Assembly: GCF_009674495.1 (NCBI RefSeq)
Contig: NZ_WKJN01000042.1
Coordinates: 1 to 40,860 of the forward strand
Source of the DNA: Duganella alba
GTDB lineage: Bacteria > Pseudomonadota > Gammaproteobacteria > Burkholderiales > Burkholderiaceae_D
Direction of reading: 5' to 3'
Length of the DNA: 40,860 nucleotides
Below the pieces are notes generated by a model. It was given only the letters and a program-made list of their open reading frames with translations, ran no database searches and was not told the origin of the DNA. Below, one piece after another: positions 18,328-25,151 of this stretch (position 1 is its first letter; the number at the start of each line of letters is the position of its first letter). Position numbers and translations under genes: made by a program.

Positions 18328-18415
18328 GTTATTTCAATTTTACCCGCTTTTTCAAATAATCTCCCAGCAGTAAAGTTCTCCCATGCACTTCGCATCCAAC
18401 TTCAAGGAGAACATC

Positions 18416-19165
18416 ATGAGCAAGCAACTGAATGGCAAAATCGCACTGGTTACCGGCGGCAGCACCGGCATCGGCCTGGCCACCGCGCAGGAACTGGCGG
18501 CGCAAGGCGCACGCGTTTTCATCACCGGCCGCCGCCAGGCTGAACTCGACGCCGCCGTCGCCGCGATTGGCGCCGGCGCCACCGGCATCCGCGCCGACGC
18601 TTCCGTGTTGAGCGATCTGGACGCGGTCTACGCCCAGATCGCCAAGAGCGCCGGCAAGCTGGACATCCTGTTCGCCAACGCCGGCGGCGGCGACATGATG
18701 CCGCTGGGCGCCATCACCGAAGAACACTTCGACCGCATCTTCGGCACCAATGTGCGCGGCGTGACCTTCACCGTGCAGAAAGCGCTGCCGCTGCTGGTGG
18801 ACGGCGCCTCGGTGATCCTGACCGGTTCCACCACCTCGATCCAGGGCACCGCCGCTTTCAGCATCTACAGCGCCAGCAAGGCCGCCGTGCGCAACCTGGC
18901 CCGCTCGTGGGTGCTGGATCTGAAAGAGCGCGGCATCCGCGTCAACGTCGTCAGCCCTGGCCCGATCCGCACGCCTGGCCTGGGCGGCCTGGTGCCGGAT
19001 GAAGCACGCCAGGGCCTGTTCGACTTCCTGGCCTCGCAAGTACCGCTGGGCCGCCTGGGCGAAGCGGCGGAAATCGGCAAGACCGTGGCCTTCCTGGCCA
19101 GCGACGCGGCCAGCTTCATCAACGGCACCGAGTTGTTCGTCGACGGCGGCATGGCACAGGTGTGA
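18416..19165 (+). CDS. SDR-family NAD(P)-dependent oxidoreductase
   Basis: A 249-residue classical short-chain dehydrogenase. It has the cofactor motif TGGSTGIG (13-20), the NAG motif (FANAGG, about 87-92) and the catalytic Ser138, Tyr151 and Lys155 (YSASK). It interconverts an alcohol and a carbonyl using NAD(P)H in the cytoplasm; the Arg-rich strand end GRR (38-40) hints at NADP. The substrate is not identifiable. The start at 18416 has AAGGAG 6 nt upstream. It is the first gene of a run with an exported NTF2-like and a VOC protein and is divergent from the LysR regulator. Confidence 0.93.
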   Translation: MSKQLNGKIALVTGGSTGIGLATAQELAAQGARVFITGRRQAELDAAVAAIGAGATGIRADASVLSDLDAVYAQIAKSAGKLDILFANAGGGDMMPLGAITEEHFDRIFGTNVRGVTFTVQKALPLLVDGASVILTGSTTSIQGTAAFSIYSASKAAVRNLARSWVLDLKERGIRVNVVSPGPIRTPGLGGLVPDEARQGLFDFLASQVPLGRLGEAAEIGKTVAFLASDAASFINGTELFVDGGMAQV

Positions 19166-19167
19166 TC

Positions 19168-19587
19168 ATGAAAAAGTTCATCGCTATCGGGGCCATGCTG
19201 ATCGCATCGCTGGCCCAGGCCCAGGCGACGGACGAGGTGGCGGTTGCGCAGCAGGCAATCAACCGTCACTTCGACATCTGGAACGACCGCAACGCCGCGC
19301 ATTGGGACGCCAAGCTGCCGCAGGTCTACACGGCCGACGTGCTGGTGGCGGACTACGGCGGCCTGGCCACCGGCTACGCCGACATCCGCCGGCTGCTGGA
19401 GCGGGTGCAGGCCGACCATCCCGGCTTCGTCTTCACGCCGGCGCCGGTCGCCTGGAACCATGGCCTGGGACGGGTTACCTGGGGCTATGGGCCGAAGGAC
19501 AATCCCAACCAGGTCCACGGTGAAGACATCTTCACCATCAAGGACGGCAAGCTTGCGAGCCTGCGCGTCTTCATCGACAAACAATAA
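19168..19587 (+). CDS. Exported NTF2-like/SnoaL-type protein
   Basis: A 139-residue protein with a clear signal peptide (MKKFIAIGAMLIASLAQAQA). The mature part looks like the NTF2/SnoaL cone fold: an opening helix QQAINRHFDIWNDRNAAHWD, the strand QVYTADVLVAD, then GLATGYADIRRLLE. Members are small isomerases, dehydratases or ligand-binding proteins. The ATG at 19168 is 2 nt after the SDR stop; a GTG at 19162 would overlap that stop. VOC and hydrolase partners nearby fit a role in small-molecule conversion, here apparently in the periplasm. Confidence 0.82.
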   Translation: MKKFIAIGAMLIASLAQAQATDEVAVAQQAINRHFDIWNDRNAAHWDAKLPQVYTADVLVADYGGLATGYADIRRLLERVQADHPGFVFTPAPVAWNHGLGRVTWGYGPKDNPNQVHGEDIFTIKDGKLASLRVFIDKQ

Positions 19588-19599
19588 AGGAAGCGCATC

Positions 19600-20154
19600 A
19601 TGAAAATCTTCGCTGCGGTATTTGCCGCCATCGTACTGAACCTGGGCGGCGCCGCCCAAGCCGCCGGCATCAAGTCGGCCGGCATCGACCACGTTGGCGT
19701 CAACGTGCCGGACCTGAAGCAGGCCGAAGCCTTCTTCGCCAACACCTTCGGCTGCGAGCCGGTCACGCAAATCGGCCCGTTCCCGATGACGCCGCGCGCC
19801 GAAAGCGTGACGCTGGCGATGATCCGCTGCGGCACCGGCGCCAACATCGAACTGTTCGAATACAAGAACTCGACCGGCAGCAGCGTGATGCCGAAGAATG
19901 AAGACATCGGCGCCTCGCACATCGCCTTCTACACCGACGACGTGAAAGCCGGCGTGGCTTATCTGAAATCGCAAGGCATCACCGTGCTGGGCGAACCGAT
20001 GACCATGACCAGCGGCGATACCGAAGGCGAAACCTGGGTGCACTTCCTGTCGCCATGGGGATCGGAGCTGGAACTGGTGGGCTACCCGAACGGCAAAGGC
20101 TACGAGAAGACTTCCAAGCTGAAGCTGTGGAATCCTAAACACCCAGCCAAGTAA
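19600..20154 (+). CDS. Exported VOC (glyoxalase/dioxygenase fold) protein
   Basis: A 184-residue protein with a signal peptide (about 1-22, ending AAQAAG) followed by a vicinal-oxygen-chelate domain: IDHVGVNVPDLKQAEAFFAN, later IELFEY, then SHIAFYTDDVKAGVAYLKS and GSELELVGYPNG. His in DHVG, Glu in IELFEY, His in SHIAF and Glu in ELELV fit the two-repeat metal-binding pattern, so it is probably a metalloenzyme. Glyoxalase I and ring-cleaving dioxygenases share this fold. Export is unusual for the family. AAAGGAAG precedes the ATG, and a strong terminator closes the unit. Confidence 0.87.
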   Translation: MKIFAAVFAAIVLNLGGAAQAAGIKSAGIDHVGVNVPDLKQAEAFFANTFGCEPVTQIGPFPMTPRAESVTLAMIRCGTGANIELFEYKNSTGSSVMPKNEDIGASHIAFYTDDVKAGVAYLKSQGITVLGEPMTMTSGDTEGETWVHFLSPWGSELELVGYPNGKGYEKTSKLKLWNPKHPAK

Positions 20155-20158
20155 CACG

Positions 20159-20188
20159 ATGGCCCGGTTCGCACCGGGCCATTTTTTT
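20159..20188. terminator. Intrinsic terminator after the exported VOC gene
   Basis: Stem ATGGCCCGG / CCGGGCCAT with a 6-nt loop and seven T residues. It reaches into the 3' end of the convergent glycine-zipper gene. The 20-nt core at 20161-20180 recurs exactly at 22202-22221. Confidence 0.88.
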
Positions 20189-20639
20189 ATTGCTGCTGCT
20201 GATTGCGCTTGGCGATTTCATTACCGGCATAACCGCCGCCAATCGCGCCGGCGATGGTCGCCAGCTTGCGGCCGTTACCGCTGCCCACCTGATTGCCCAG
20301 CAGACCGCCGACGACAGCACCGAGACCCATGCCCACCACGCTGTTCTGTACGACCGGCGCAGGAGCAGGCGCAACCGGCTGCGGCGCATAAGTGTGATGC
20401 ACGATGGTCTTGTGCTCCACCACCCGGCGTGGCTCAGGCTGCGGCGCGACGGCTTGCACCGGAGCAGGTGCGGGAGCGACGGCGGCGATTGGAACCGGCG
20501 CATCGTTTGGCGCATTGCTGGCATGCGAATTCGGCAGAAGTCCTGCGATCGAAGCAGCGCCAACCAGGCTGACCAAGGCCACCGAGCCGGCAGCGAAAGC
20601 CATCATCGGATGAATGCGGGTGCGTGGGGTATGTTCCAT
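20187..20639 (-). CDS. Glycine-zipper 2TM-domain protein
   Basis: A 150-residue envelope protein. It has an N-terminal anchor (about 15-37: MMAFAAGSVALVSLVGAASI), a Pro/Ala/Val-rich linker (about 45-95) and a C-terminal glycine-zipper pair with VVGMGLGAVVGGLLGNQVG and IAGAIGGGYAGNEIAKR, as in SlyB/Rick_17kDa-type proteins. It ends in a Gln run. These proteins sit in or near the membranes and are linked to envelope stability; no enzymatic role is known. There is no lipobox Cys, so it is not a lipoprotein. The start at 20639 follows AGGAGA. It separates the two enzyme units on the other strand. Confidence 0.85.
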   Translation of the reverse strand: MEHTPRTRIHPMMAFAAGSVALVSLVGAASIAGLLPNSHASNAPNDAPVPIAAVAPAPAPVQAVAPQPEPRRVVEHKTIVHHTYAPQPVAPAPAPVVQNSVVGMGLGAVVGGLLGNQVGSGNGRKLATIAGAIGGGYAGNEIAKRNQQQQ

Positions 20640-20710
20640 TTTGTCTCTCCTGAAGATCGCCATCAGTGGCGCTTGTTCGTATAACGGGCAGGAGAAGGGG
20701 ATAGCTGACG

Positions 20711-20725
20711 TGGAAAGTGTTTCCA
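20711..20725. promoter_or_regulatory. 15-bp inverted repeat in divergent intergenic region
   Basis: TGGAAA-GTG-TTTCCA, a perfect dyad between the glycine-zipper gene and the alpha/beta hydrolase. It could be an operator for either gene. Confidence 0.35.
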
Positions 20726-20848
20726 GCGTAAGCAGATGTTACCTGATTTGATTCCATTGGTTGAAACTGATGGTGATGATTATTGGCTACCGGAGATGTA
20801 ATCGCAAGACCATACTGTGTTCATCAACCCTTACTTCAGGAGCACATC

Positions 20849-21763
20849 ATGAACAAAGCAATCCAAGGTTTCCGTCATCTGTTGTTGGCTGCCGCGCTGG
20901 CTGGCTCGACGCTGGCACAAGCAGCCGCACCGACCGGCTATACCGACAAAGTGGCGCAAGTGAATGGCACGCAGATCCATTACCAGATCGGCGGCAAAGG
21001 CACGCCAGTGGTCCTGTTGCACGGCTACACCCAGACCGGCTACATGTGGCGTCCCGTCATGGCCGAACTGGCCAAGACCCACACCGTGATCGTGCCCGAC
21101 CTGCGCGGCGCCGGCGCCTCGGCCAAGGCTGCGGACGGCTACGACAAGGCCAACATGGCCAAGGACATCCATGAACTGGTCAAAACCGTGAGCGGCGAAC
21201 CAGCCACCGTGGTCGGCCACGACATCGGCATGATGGTGGCGTATGCCTACGCCGTCCAGTATCCGCAGGACACGCAGAAAGTCGCGCTAATGGATGCCTT
21301 CCTGCCTGGCATCGGCAACTGGAAAGACATGTTCCTGCTGCGCGACCTGTGGCACTTCCACTTCTACGGAGAAACGCCGGAACAACTGGTGAAAGGCCGC
21401 GAGCGTACCTACTTCGAACACTTCTGGAACGACTTCGCAGCCGACCGCAAGCACTCGATTCCTGAAGCGGACCGCAAACTGTATGCAGCAGCCTATGCAC
21501 AGCCTGGCGCCATCCACGCCGGCTTCGAATACTTCAAAGCCTTCCCAGCGGACGCCGAACGCTTCGCCGAACTGGGCAAAACCAAGCTGACCATGCCCGT
21601 GCTGGTGATCGCCGGTGAAAAATCGGGCGGCGATTTCCTGGTCAACCAGGTCAAGCTGGTGGCTGACGACGTGGACGGCAAAGTCATCCAGGGCTCGGGC
21701 CACTGGCTGATGGAAGAAGCACCGCAACAGACTATTCCAGTGCTGCTGCAATTCATTAAATAA
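20849..21763 (+). CDS. Exported alpha/beta hydrolase, epoxide hydrolase/dehalogenase-like
   Basis: A 304-residue hydrolase with a signal peptide (about 1-27, ending AQAAAP). The core has the oxyanion motif HGYTQTGYMW (59-68), DLRGAGAS (84-91), the nucleophile elbow GHDIGMM with Asp125, and His285 in GSGHWLMEE. An Asp rather than Ser nucleophile points to epoxide hydrolases and haloalkane/haloacetate dehalogenases. The start at 20849 is supported by GGAG and the signal peptide; an upstream open stretch is not protein-like. A VOC gene follows after 18 bp. The reaction is probably hydrolysis of an epoxide or halogenated small molecule in the periplasm; the substrate is unknown. Confidence 0.88.
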   Translation: MNKAIQGFRHLLLAAALAGSTLAQAAAPTGYTDKVAQVNGTQIHYQIGGKGTPVVLLHGYTQTGYMWRPVMAELAKTHTVIVPDLRGAGASAKAADGYDKANMAKDIHELVKTVSGEPATVVGHDIGMMVAYAYAVQYPQDTQKVALMDAFLPGIGNWKDMFLLRDLWHFHFYGETPEQLVKGRERTYFEHFWNDFAADRKHSIPEADRKLYAAAYAQPGAIHAGFEYFKAFPADAERFAELGKTKLTMPVLVIAGEKSGGDFLVNQVKLVADDVDGKVIQGSGHWLMEEAPQQTIPVLLQFIK

Positions 21764-21781
21764 TCACTGAGGAGCGAAGAA

Positions 21782-22195
21782 ATGAACGGACTAACACTGA
21801 ACAACGTCGCCATCGCAGTCGGCGATCTGCCAAAGATGATTGCATGGTACGAGCGCGTGTTAGGCCTGACGGCCGCCGAGCGTGGCCGGTTCGGCGCGGT
21901 CGGCGCGGATTACGCGATGATGGAAGGTGCCGGCACGCGCATCGAGCTGGTCACGCTGGGCGGCACGAGCACTACGCCGGTGGACCGCACAGCGCCGCCC
22001 TCGCACCTGAGCGTGCTGGGATACAAGGCGCTGGTGTTCGATACGCAGGATCTCACAGCAGTCACCGCCGCACTGAAAGACCACGAGGTGGAATTTGTCT
22101 GGGCTGACCAGCAACTCACGCCGCAGCGCCGCTCCACCATGATCCGCGATCCGGAAGGGAACATGATTCATTTCTTCGGACCACTTCAGAAGTAA
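21782..22195 (+). CDS. Cytoplasmic VOC-family protein
   Basis: A 137-residue vicinal-oxygen-chelate protein without a signal peptide: LNNVAIAVGDLPKMIAWYERVLGL, RIELVTLGG, then KALVFDTQDLTAVTAAL and MIRDPEGNMIHFFGP. The DPEGN turn near the end is typical of glyoxalase-like enzymes. The first metal ligand position (usually His in the opening strand) appears to be Asn (NNVAI), so metal binding may be altered. GAGGAG lies upstream. It is the second gene of the hydrolase unit. Confidence 0.87.
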   Translation: MNGLTLNNVAIAVGDLPKMIAWYERVLGLTAAERGRFGAVGADYAMMEGAGTRIELVTLGGTSTTPVDRTAPPSHLSVLGYKALVFDTQDLTAVTAALKDHEVEFVWADQQLTPQRRSTMIRDPEGNMIHFFGPLQK

Positions 22196-22201
22196 TCCCC
22201 A

Positions 22202-22228
22202 GGCCCGGTTCGCACCGGGCCTTTGTTT
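22202..22228 (+). terminator. Intrinsic terminator with a hairpin identical to that at 20.16 kb
   Basis: Stem GGCCCGG / CCGGGCC, the same 20-nt core as at 20161-20180, followed by TTTGTTT. It ends the hydrolase/VOC unit. Confidence 0.82.
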
Positions 22229-22501
22229 GTCGCGCTTCAATATGCCCCTATAACCGTTCGATAGCATAAGTCGCCGTGATGCCCCTTTCTATCAATAGAG
22301 TTTAGATGTGATGAATTATTAATAGGCTCCTGGGGAGAGTGACCGCTTTGATAGATTTTTGAGGAGAGGGTGGACAGAATCACTTGACCCTGGCCCAGTG
22401 AGACGATGATAAGATGGACTATGGAAGAGTTCGGTGCATTCCTGACCACAAAGGAGCTTTTGCCTTGCCCTTTCAAAATATCTCTGAGATGTAGGAAAAT
22501 A
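22229..22501. other. Intergenic stretch at the edge of the AT-richer patch
   Basis: About 270 bp with no gene I can support. Only very short open frames occur. Base composition falls towards AT from here on. Confidence 0.5.
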
Positions 22502-22672
22502 ATGCTACCAGTGCTCGCCATAATTTCAGCGTTACCTATCTGGTTTTTTGCTGGACTGTTGCTGTCGAGCTTCCTGAGCGAACAAATGGGCGTTAGCGAG
22601 AAGCCCGCAAGGATCATAGGTTGGATCGCGCCAATGGTGATATTTTTTGCCTGGGTAGTCGCCGGACGCTGA
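22502..22672 (+). CDS. Very small two-helix membrane protein, unknown
   Basis: A 56-residue hydrophobic protein, MLPVLAIISALPIWFFAGLL at the N-terminus, with a second hydrophobic helix GWIAPMVIFFAWVVAG at the end. AGGA sits 5 nt before the ATG at 22502, which favours this start over the in-frame ATG at 22406. It resembles no family I know. It may be real or a remnant. Confidence 0.5.
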   Translation: MLPVLAIISALPIWFFAGLLLSSFLSEQMGVSEKPARIIGWIAPMVIFFAWVVAGR

Positions 22673-22707
22673 TCGAGGAAATTAACCAGGCGTTACTTAG
22701 CACCCCG

Positions 22708-22950
22708 ATGCGGCCGGTAGCCGACGACGAGAACATGATGGCTCTTACTACAACGAAAGCACAACTTCTGGCATTACTGCAGAATTTCCCTAATGATGCA
22801 GAGATCTATTTGATGGCAACCAAGGTGAGCGTGCAAAAGGCCGTCAAAGCTGCAGGACCAAGGGCGGACGACGACGTATATATGCGGATTGCCTCGACCA
22901 ATGTTCTTCGCGAGACCAAGGGCGTGAGCTTAATTGCGTTTGTCGAGTGA
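22708..22950 (+). CDS. Small hypothetical protein
   Basis: An 80-residue acidic protein that looks globular (TTTKAQLLALLQNFPNDAEI, then VYMRIASTNVLRETKG). The start is uncertain: ATG at 22708, 22735 or 22738. It is close to the gene before (35 bp) and the gene after (13 bp), suggesting one small unit. No family recognised. Confidence 0.5.
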   Translation: MRPVADDENMMALTTTKAQLLALLQNFPNDAEIYLMATKVSVQKAVKAAGPRADDDVYMRIASTNVLRETKGVSLIAFVE

Positions 22951-22963
22951 TCGGAAACCTACA

Positions 22964-23353
22964 GTGACTGAAAAATTGGATCGTCTTCATTCTGTCGCCG
23001 CTGACTATTTGGCCTTGCATATCAAACACGCTGGCGACGGGCGTAGTCATTTTCGAGCAACGTTTTCGATGATTATTGAGAAACAGGTGTACCCCGTGCT
23101 AATGCTGGGTACTGCCGATGGCAGGGTTCAAGACGGGGATGCGGTAGCTATCTTGAACCCTGACGTGGAGTTGCTGGAGACGTTAGGTCCAATCATCAAC
23201 CAGTCGTCCATTACAGAATCGGTCACTGGCAAATGCGACGGCATGGCCCACGTTCACTATGAGGCATACATCAAGCGCCCCGGCAATGGGACACGCATCG
23301 GCAAGTATGCACCCCGAGCTGAATTAACGTCACCAAAGTTCGATATCACTTGA
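22964..23353 (+). CDS. Hypothetical protein
   Basis: A 129-residue protein starting at GTG 22964 after GGAAAC; an in-frame TTG at 22934 would overlap the previous gene. The sequence (LHSVAADYLALHIKHAGDG, YPVLMLGTADGRVQDGD, KCDGMAHVHYEAYIKRPG) looks like a single soluble domain without signal peptide or membrane helix. Codon use is less GC-biased than in flanking genes. No family recognised. Confidence 0.5.
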   Translation: MTEKLDRLHSVAADYLALHIKHAGDGRSHFRATFSMIIEKQVYPVLMLGTADGRVQDGDAVAILNPDVELLETLGPIINQSSITESVTGKCDGMAHVHYEAYIKRPGNGTRIGKYAPRAELTSPKFDIT

Positions 23354-23510
23354 GACGAGCCCGCGTGCTTAGTATCTGACAACTTAGGTCAAATCCAGAG
23401 TCCCGGTGAAATCAGCCTCTGTTACATGGGCGCGAGCCTCGATCTTTGCGAAACTGAATCGACACGGCATGAATCATAGACCAATGGAGAAATGAGAAGA
23501 CGACATTCCC

Positions 23511-23708
23511 ATGGCCGCACCGCTGCGTGCGCTCAAATATGCGGAACAGATTCTTCCGCCCTTAATTCGCATAGCTGATACAGCGGCGGACTGGGTAATC
23601 TACCTTGACTCGCCTCTGTATTCACACGCGGCCGCACCGACGTACGGACCGATTGAAATGAAGAGGGATATCGCAGACTTTAAAAAAGCGCGAGGCAAAG
23701 TCAACTGA
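23511..23708 (+). CDS. Short hypothetical protein, possibly a fragment
   Basis: 65 residues, MAAPLRALKYAEQILPPLIR at the start, ending KKARGKVN. GAGAAG lies about 10 nt before the ATG. It could be a true small gene or the remnant of a longer one. It is convergent with the next gene, 1 bp apart. Confidence 0.4.
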   Translation: MAAPLRALKYAEQILPPLIRIADTAADWVIYLDSPLYSHAAAPTYGPIEMKRDIADFKKARGKVN

Positions 23709-23709
23709 C

Positions 23710-24246
23710 TTAGGCCATTGCTCTGACTTCCATAAAAGAACGAGCTTTCACTGCTGGCTTTGTTACAAAGATCGCCCTTCTAGGGATGTGACGAGCAATA
23801 GTTATGAAAAGATAAAAATTCGCTATTACTATGCTGATGGGTGACGAGTCGACCATATGAGTAAGCATGGCTACCGAGCTCTTAAAACGGATTTCATCTA
23901 CGAATTTCTGCAAGTCTGGATCATCTACTTTGAATTGTTCATTGATCTCAGCAATTCGTTGTTCAGCTAACGCTGGATGTTTCTGGATATGCGTTTGCAT
24001 ATAGGCACACTGCGAGAGCGACAGCGAGGTGGTATTCCGCAAGTGACCATTAAGCAATCCTCTTAGCGCGATGTACACTGGATGCTCAAGGCCGATCTTT
24101 TTAGATAAAAAGTATCGACGTAATTGCCTATCTCTGAGATCAAAGAGTGTGTCTCTGGTGCTATCCAACACCGTAGGTAGCCAAATAAATTTCCAAGTTG
24201 CCATTATGGAAATAATTCCAATTCCGGTCAAAAATAACTCAGCCAT
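23710..24246 (-). CDS. Single-pass membrane protein of unknown function
   Basis: A 178-residue protein. An N-terminal membrane helix (about 4-24: LFLTGIGIISIMATWKFIW) is followed by a conserved-looking cytoplasmic segment STRDTLFDLRDRQLRRYFL, then HPVYIALRGLLNGHLRNTTS, and a second hydrophobic segment near 140-155 (ISIVIANFYLFITIA). The start at 24246 follows GAGGAG. It begins 1 nt after the stop of the upstream membrane gene, so the two are translated together. Low GC content suggests acquisition. I recognise no named family. Confidence 0.72.
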   Translation of the reverse strand: MAELFLTGIGIISIMATWKFIWLPTVLDSTRDTLFDLRDRQLRRYFLSKKIGLEHPVYIALRGLLNGHLRNTTSLSLSQCAYMQTHIQKHPALAEQRIAEINEQFKVDDPDLQKFVDEIRFKSSVAMLTHMVDSSPISIVIANFYLFITIARHIPRRAIFVTKPAVKARSFMEVRAMA

Positions 24247-24247
24247 A

Positions 24248-24634
24248 TCACTCCTCCTCAGGATCGTCGCCACTCTCGTTCAAGCCACTACTTGATCGAT
24301 TCTTGTCGCCGCCCTCAACCATCTTTTGATAACGACTTTTCTCTCGAATAGCACGTTTCTTACTTAAGCGCTCTTTGCGCCAAGCTATCGCCGCCCCTGC
24401 CCCAAAAATGTAGCCGAGGATTGATCCTATATGAACTGCTTCAATGACTTTTGCAAGGGCACTTATGCCATCAGCATCTTGCCTAGCAACAATTTTAGCC
24501 AATCCTTCGAAAATCAGCCATAACGCACCCAACCCAGTTGCGCAAGCTATAACATATTTAGCTAAATCCACTTTTTGGCGGAACCTGTCTCCCCCGTCCC
24601 GGATCTTAGCAATTTCAAGTTCGCTACTTTTCAA
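24248..24634 (-). CDS. Two-helix membrane protein with basic tail, unknown
   Basis: A 128-residue protein. An amphipathic N-terminus (1-25) precedes helices at about 27-49 (YVIACATGLGALWLIFEGLA) and 66-85 (AVHIGSILGYIFGAGAAIAW), then a strongly basic stretch (RKERLSKKRAIREKSRYQK) and an acidic Asp/Glu end. This arrangement occurs in many unassigned proteins of accessory regions. It is the first gene of a two-gene operon with the 178-residue membrane protein. The DNA upstream (24721-24780) has only 17 G/C in 60 bases. Confidence 0.7.
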   Translation of the reverse strand: MKSSELEIAKIRDGGDRFRQKVDLAKYVIACATGLGALWLIFEGLAKIVARQDADGISALAKVIEAVHIGSILGYIFGAGAAIAWRKERLSKKRAIREKSRYQKMVEGGDKNRSSSGLNESGDDPEEE

Positions 24635-24902
24635 AGACTTCCTTTTTATTATGATAGTCCGATTCTTCTCGATGCGCTTCGAACTATGTCAACTGAACCG
24701 ACGAGCTGCCAACGTAGACAACAAGAGCAATTTAATTGATTATAAGCATTCTTTCGTAACTAAAACTCTCAAAATCTCACTATTGCTTAGCAATTACTTT
24801 AGAAATATCAATTTAGCCTAAAGTAGACGGCGCGGGACAATTGACTAATTCATATGATGAATAAATGGCAATAAATGAACTGGGCATATTTGCATCCTGC
24901 AC
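24635..24902. other. AT-rich intergenic region
   Basis: About 270 bp with marked AT richness between the membrane-protein operon and the tRNA terminator. It probably carries the operon promoter. I see no gene and no clear repeat. Confidence 0.5.
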
Positions 24903-24939
24903 AAAAAAACCCGTAACACACGAATTGTGTACGGGTTTT
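24903..24939 (-). terminator. Intrinsic terminator of the tRNA-Leu transcript
   Basis: Read on the minus strand, a stem AACCCGTA / TACGGGTT, extended by CACA/TGTG with a small bulge, is followed by a run of T. It lies 35 bp after the tRNA 3' end. Confidence 0.85.
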
Positions 24940-24973
24940 GAATTGAACTGAAACTTGATAATGCCAGATGTTC

Positions 24974-25058
24974 TGGTGCCCCGGGCCGGAATCGAACCGG
25001 CACGCCTTGCGGCGGCGGATTTTGAGTCCGCTGCGTCTACCAATTCCACCACCGAGGC
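24974..25058 (-). tRNA. tRNA-Leu (anticodon CAA)
   Basis: An 85-nt cloverleaf including an encoded CCA. The acceptor arms GCCTCGG and CCGGGGC pair with one G-U, followed by A and CCA. The D arm has GGTGGAATTGGTAGAC. The anticodon stem GCGGA/TCCGC encloses CTCAAAA, giving anticodon CAA for UUG codons. A variable arm of class II (Leu) type and the T arm GCCGG-TTCGATT-CCGGC are present. Confidence 0.96.
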
Positions 25059-25081
25059 AGGTGTGTAGCAATGCGACCCGC

Positions 25082-25110
25082 ATTATCACTCATTTGACAC
25101 CCTGCCGCAA
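25082..25110 (-). promoter_or_regulatory. Promoter of tRNA-Leu
   Basis: On the minus strand, TTGCGG (25105-25110), 17 bp, then GATAAT (25082-25087), followed by a GC-rich discriminator GCGGGTCGC as expected for stable-RNA promoters. The tRNA 5' end is 23 bp further on. Confidence 0.65.
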
Positions 25111-25151
25111 CCCTGCCCCCGGATTTTTATCTTTTAACAAGCAAGCTTGCC

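Noticed and set aside
22406..22501. N-terminal extension of the small two-helix protein from ATG 22406
   Set aside because: The 22502 start has a good ribosome site and begins directly with a membrane helix; the extension looks non-coding.
24974..25058. tRNA-Leu as an attachment site for an integrated element on its 3' side
   Set aside because: No integrase gene and no repeat of the tRNA 3' end were found in the AT-rich patch.
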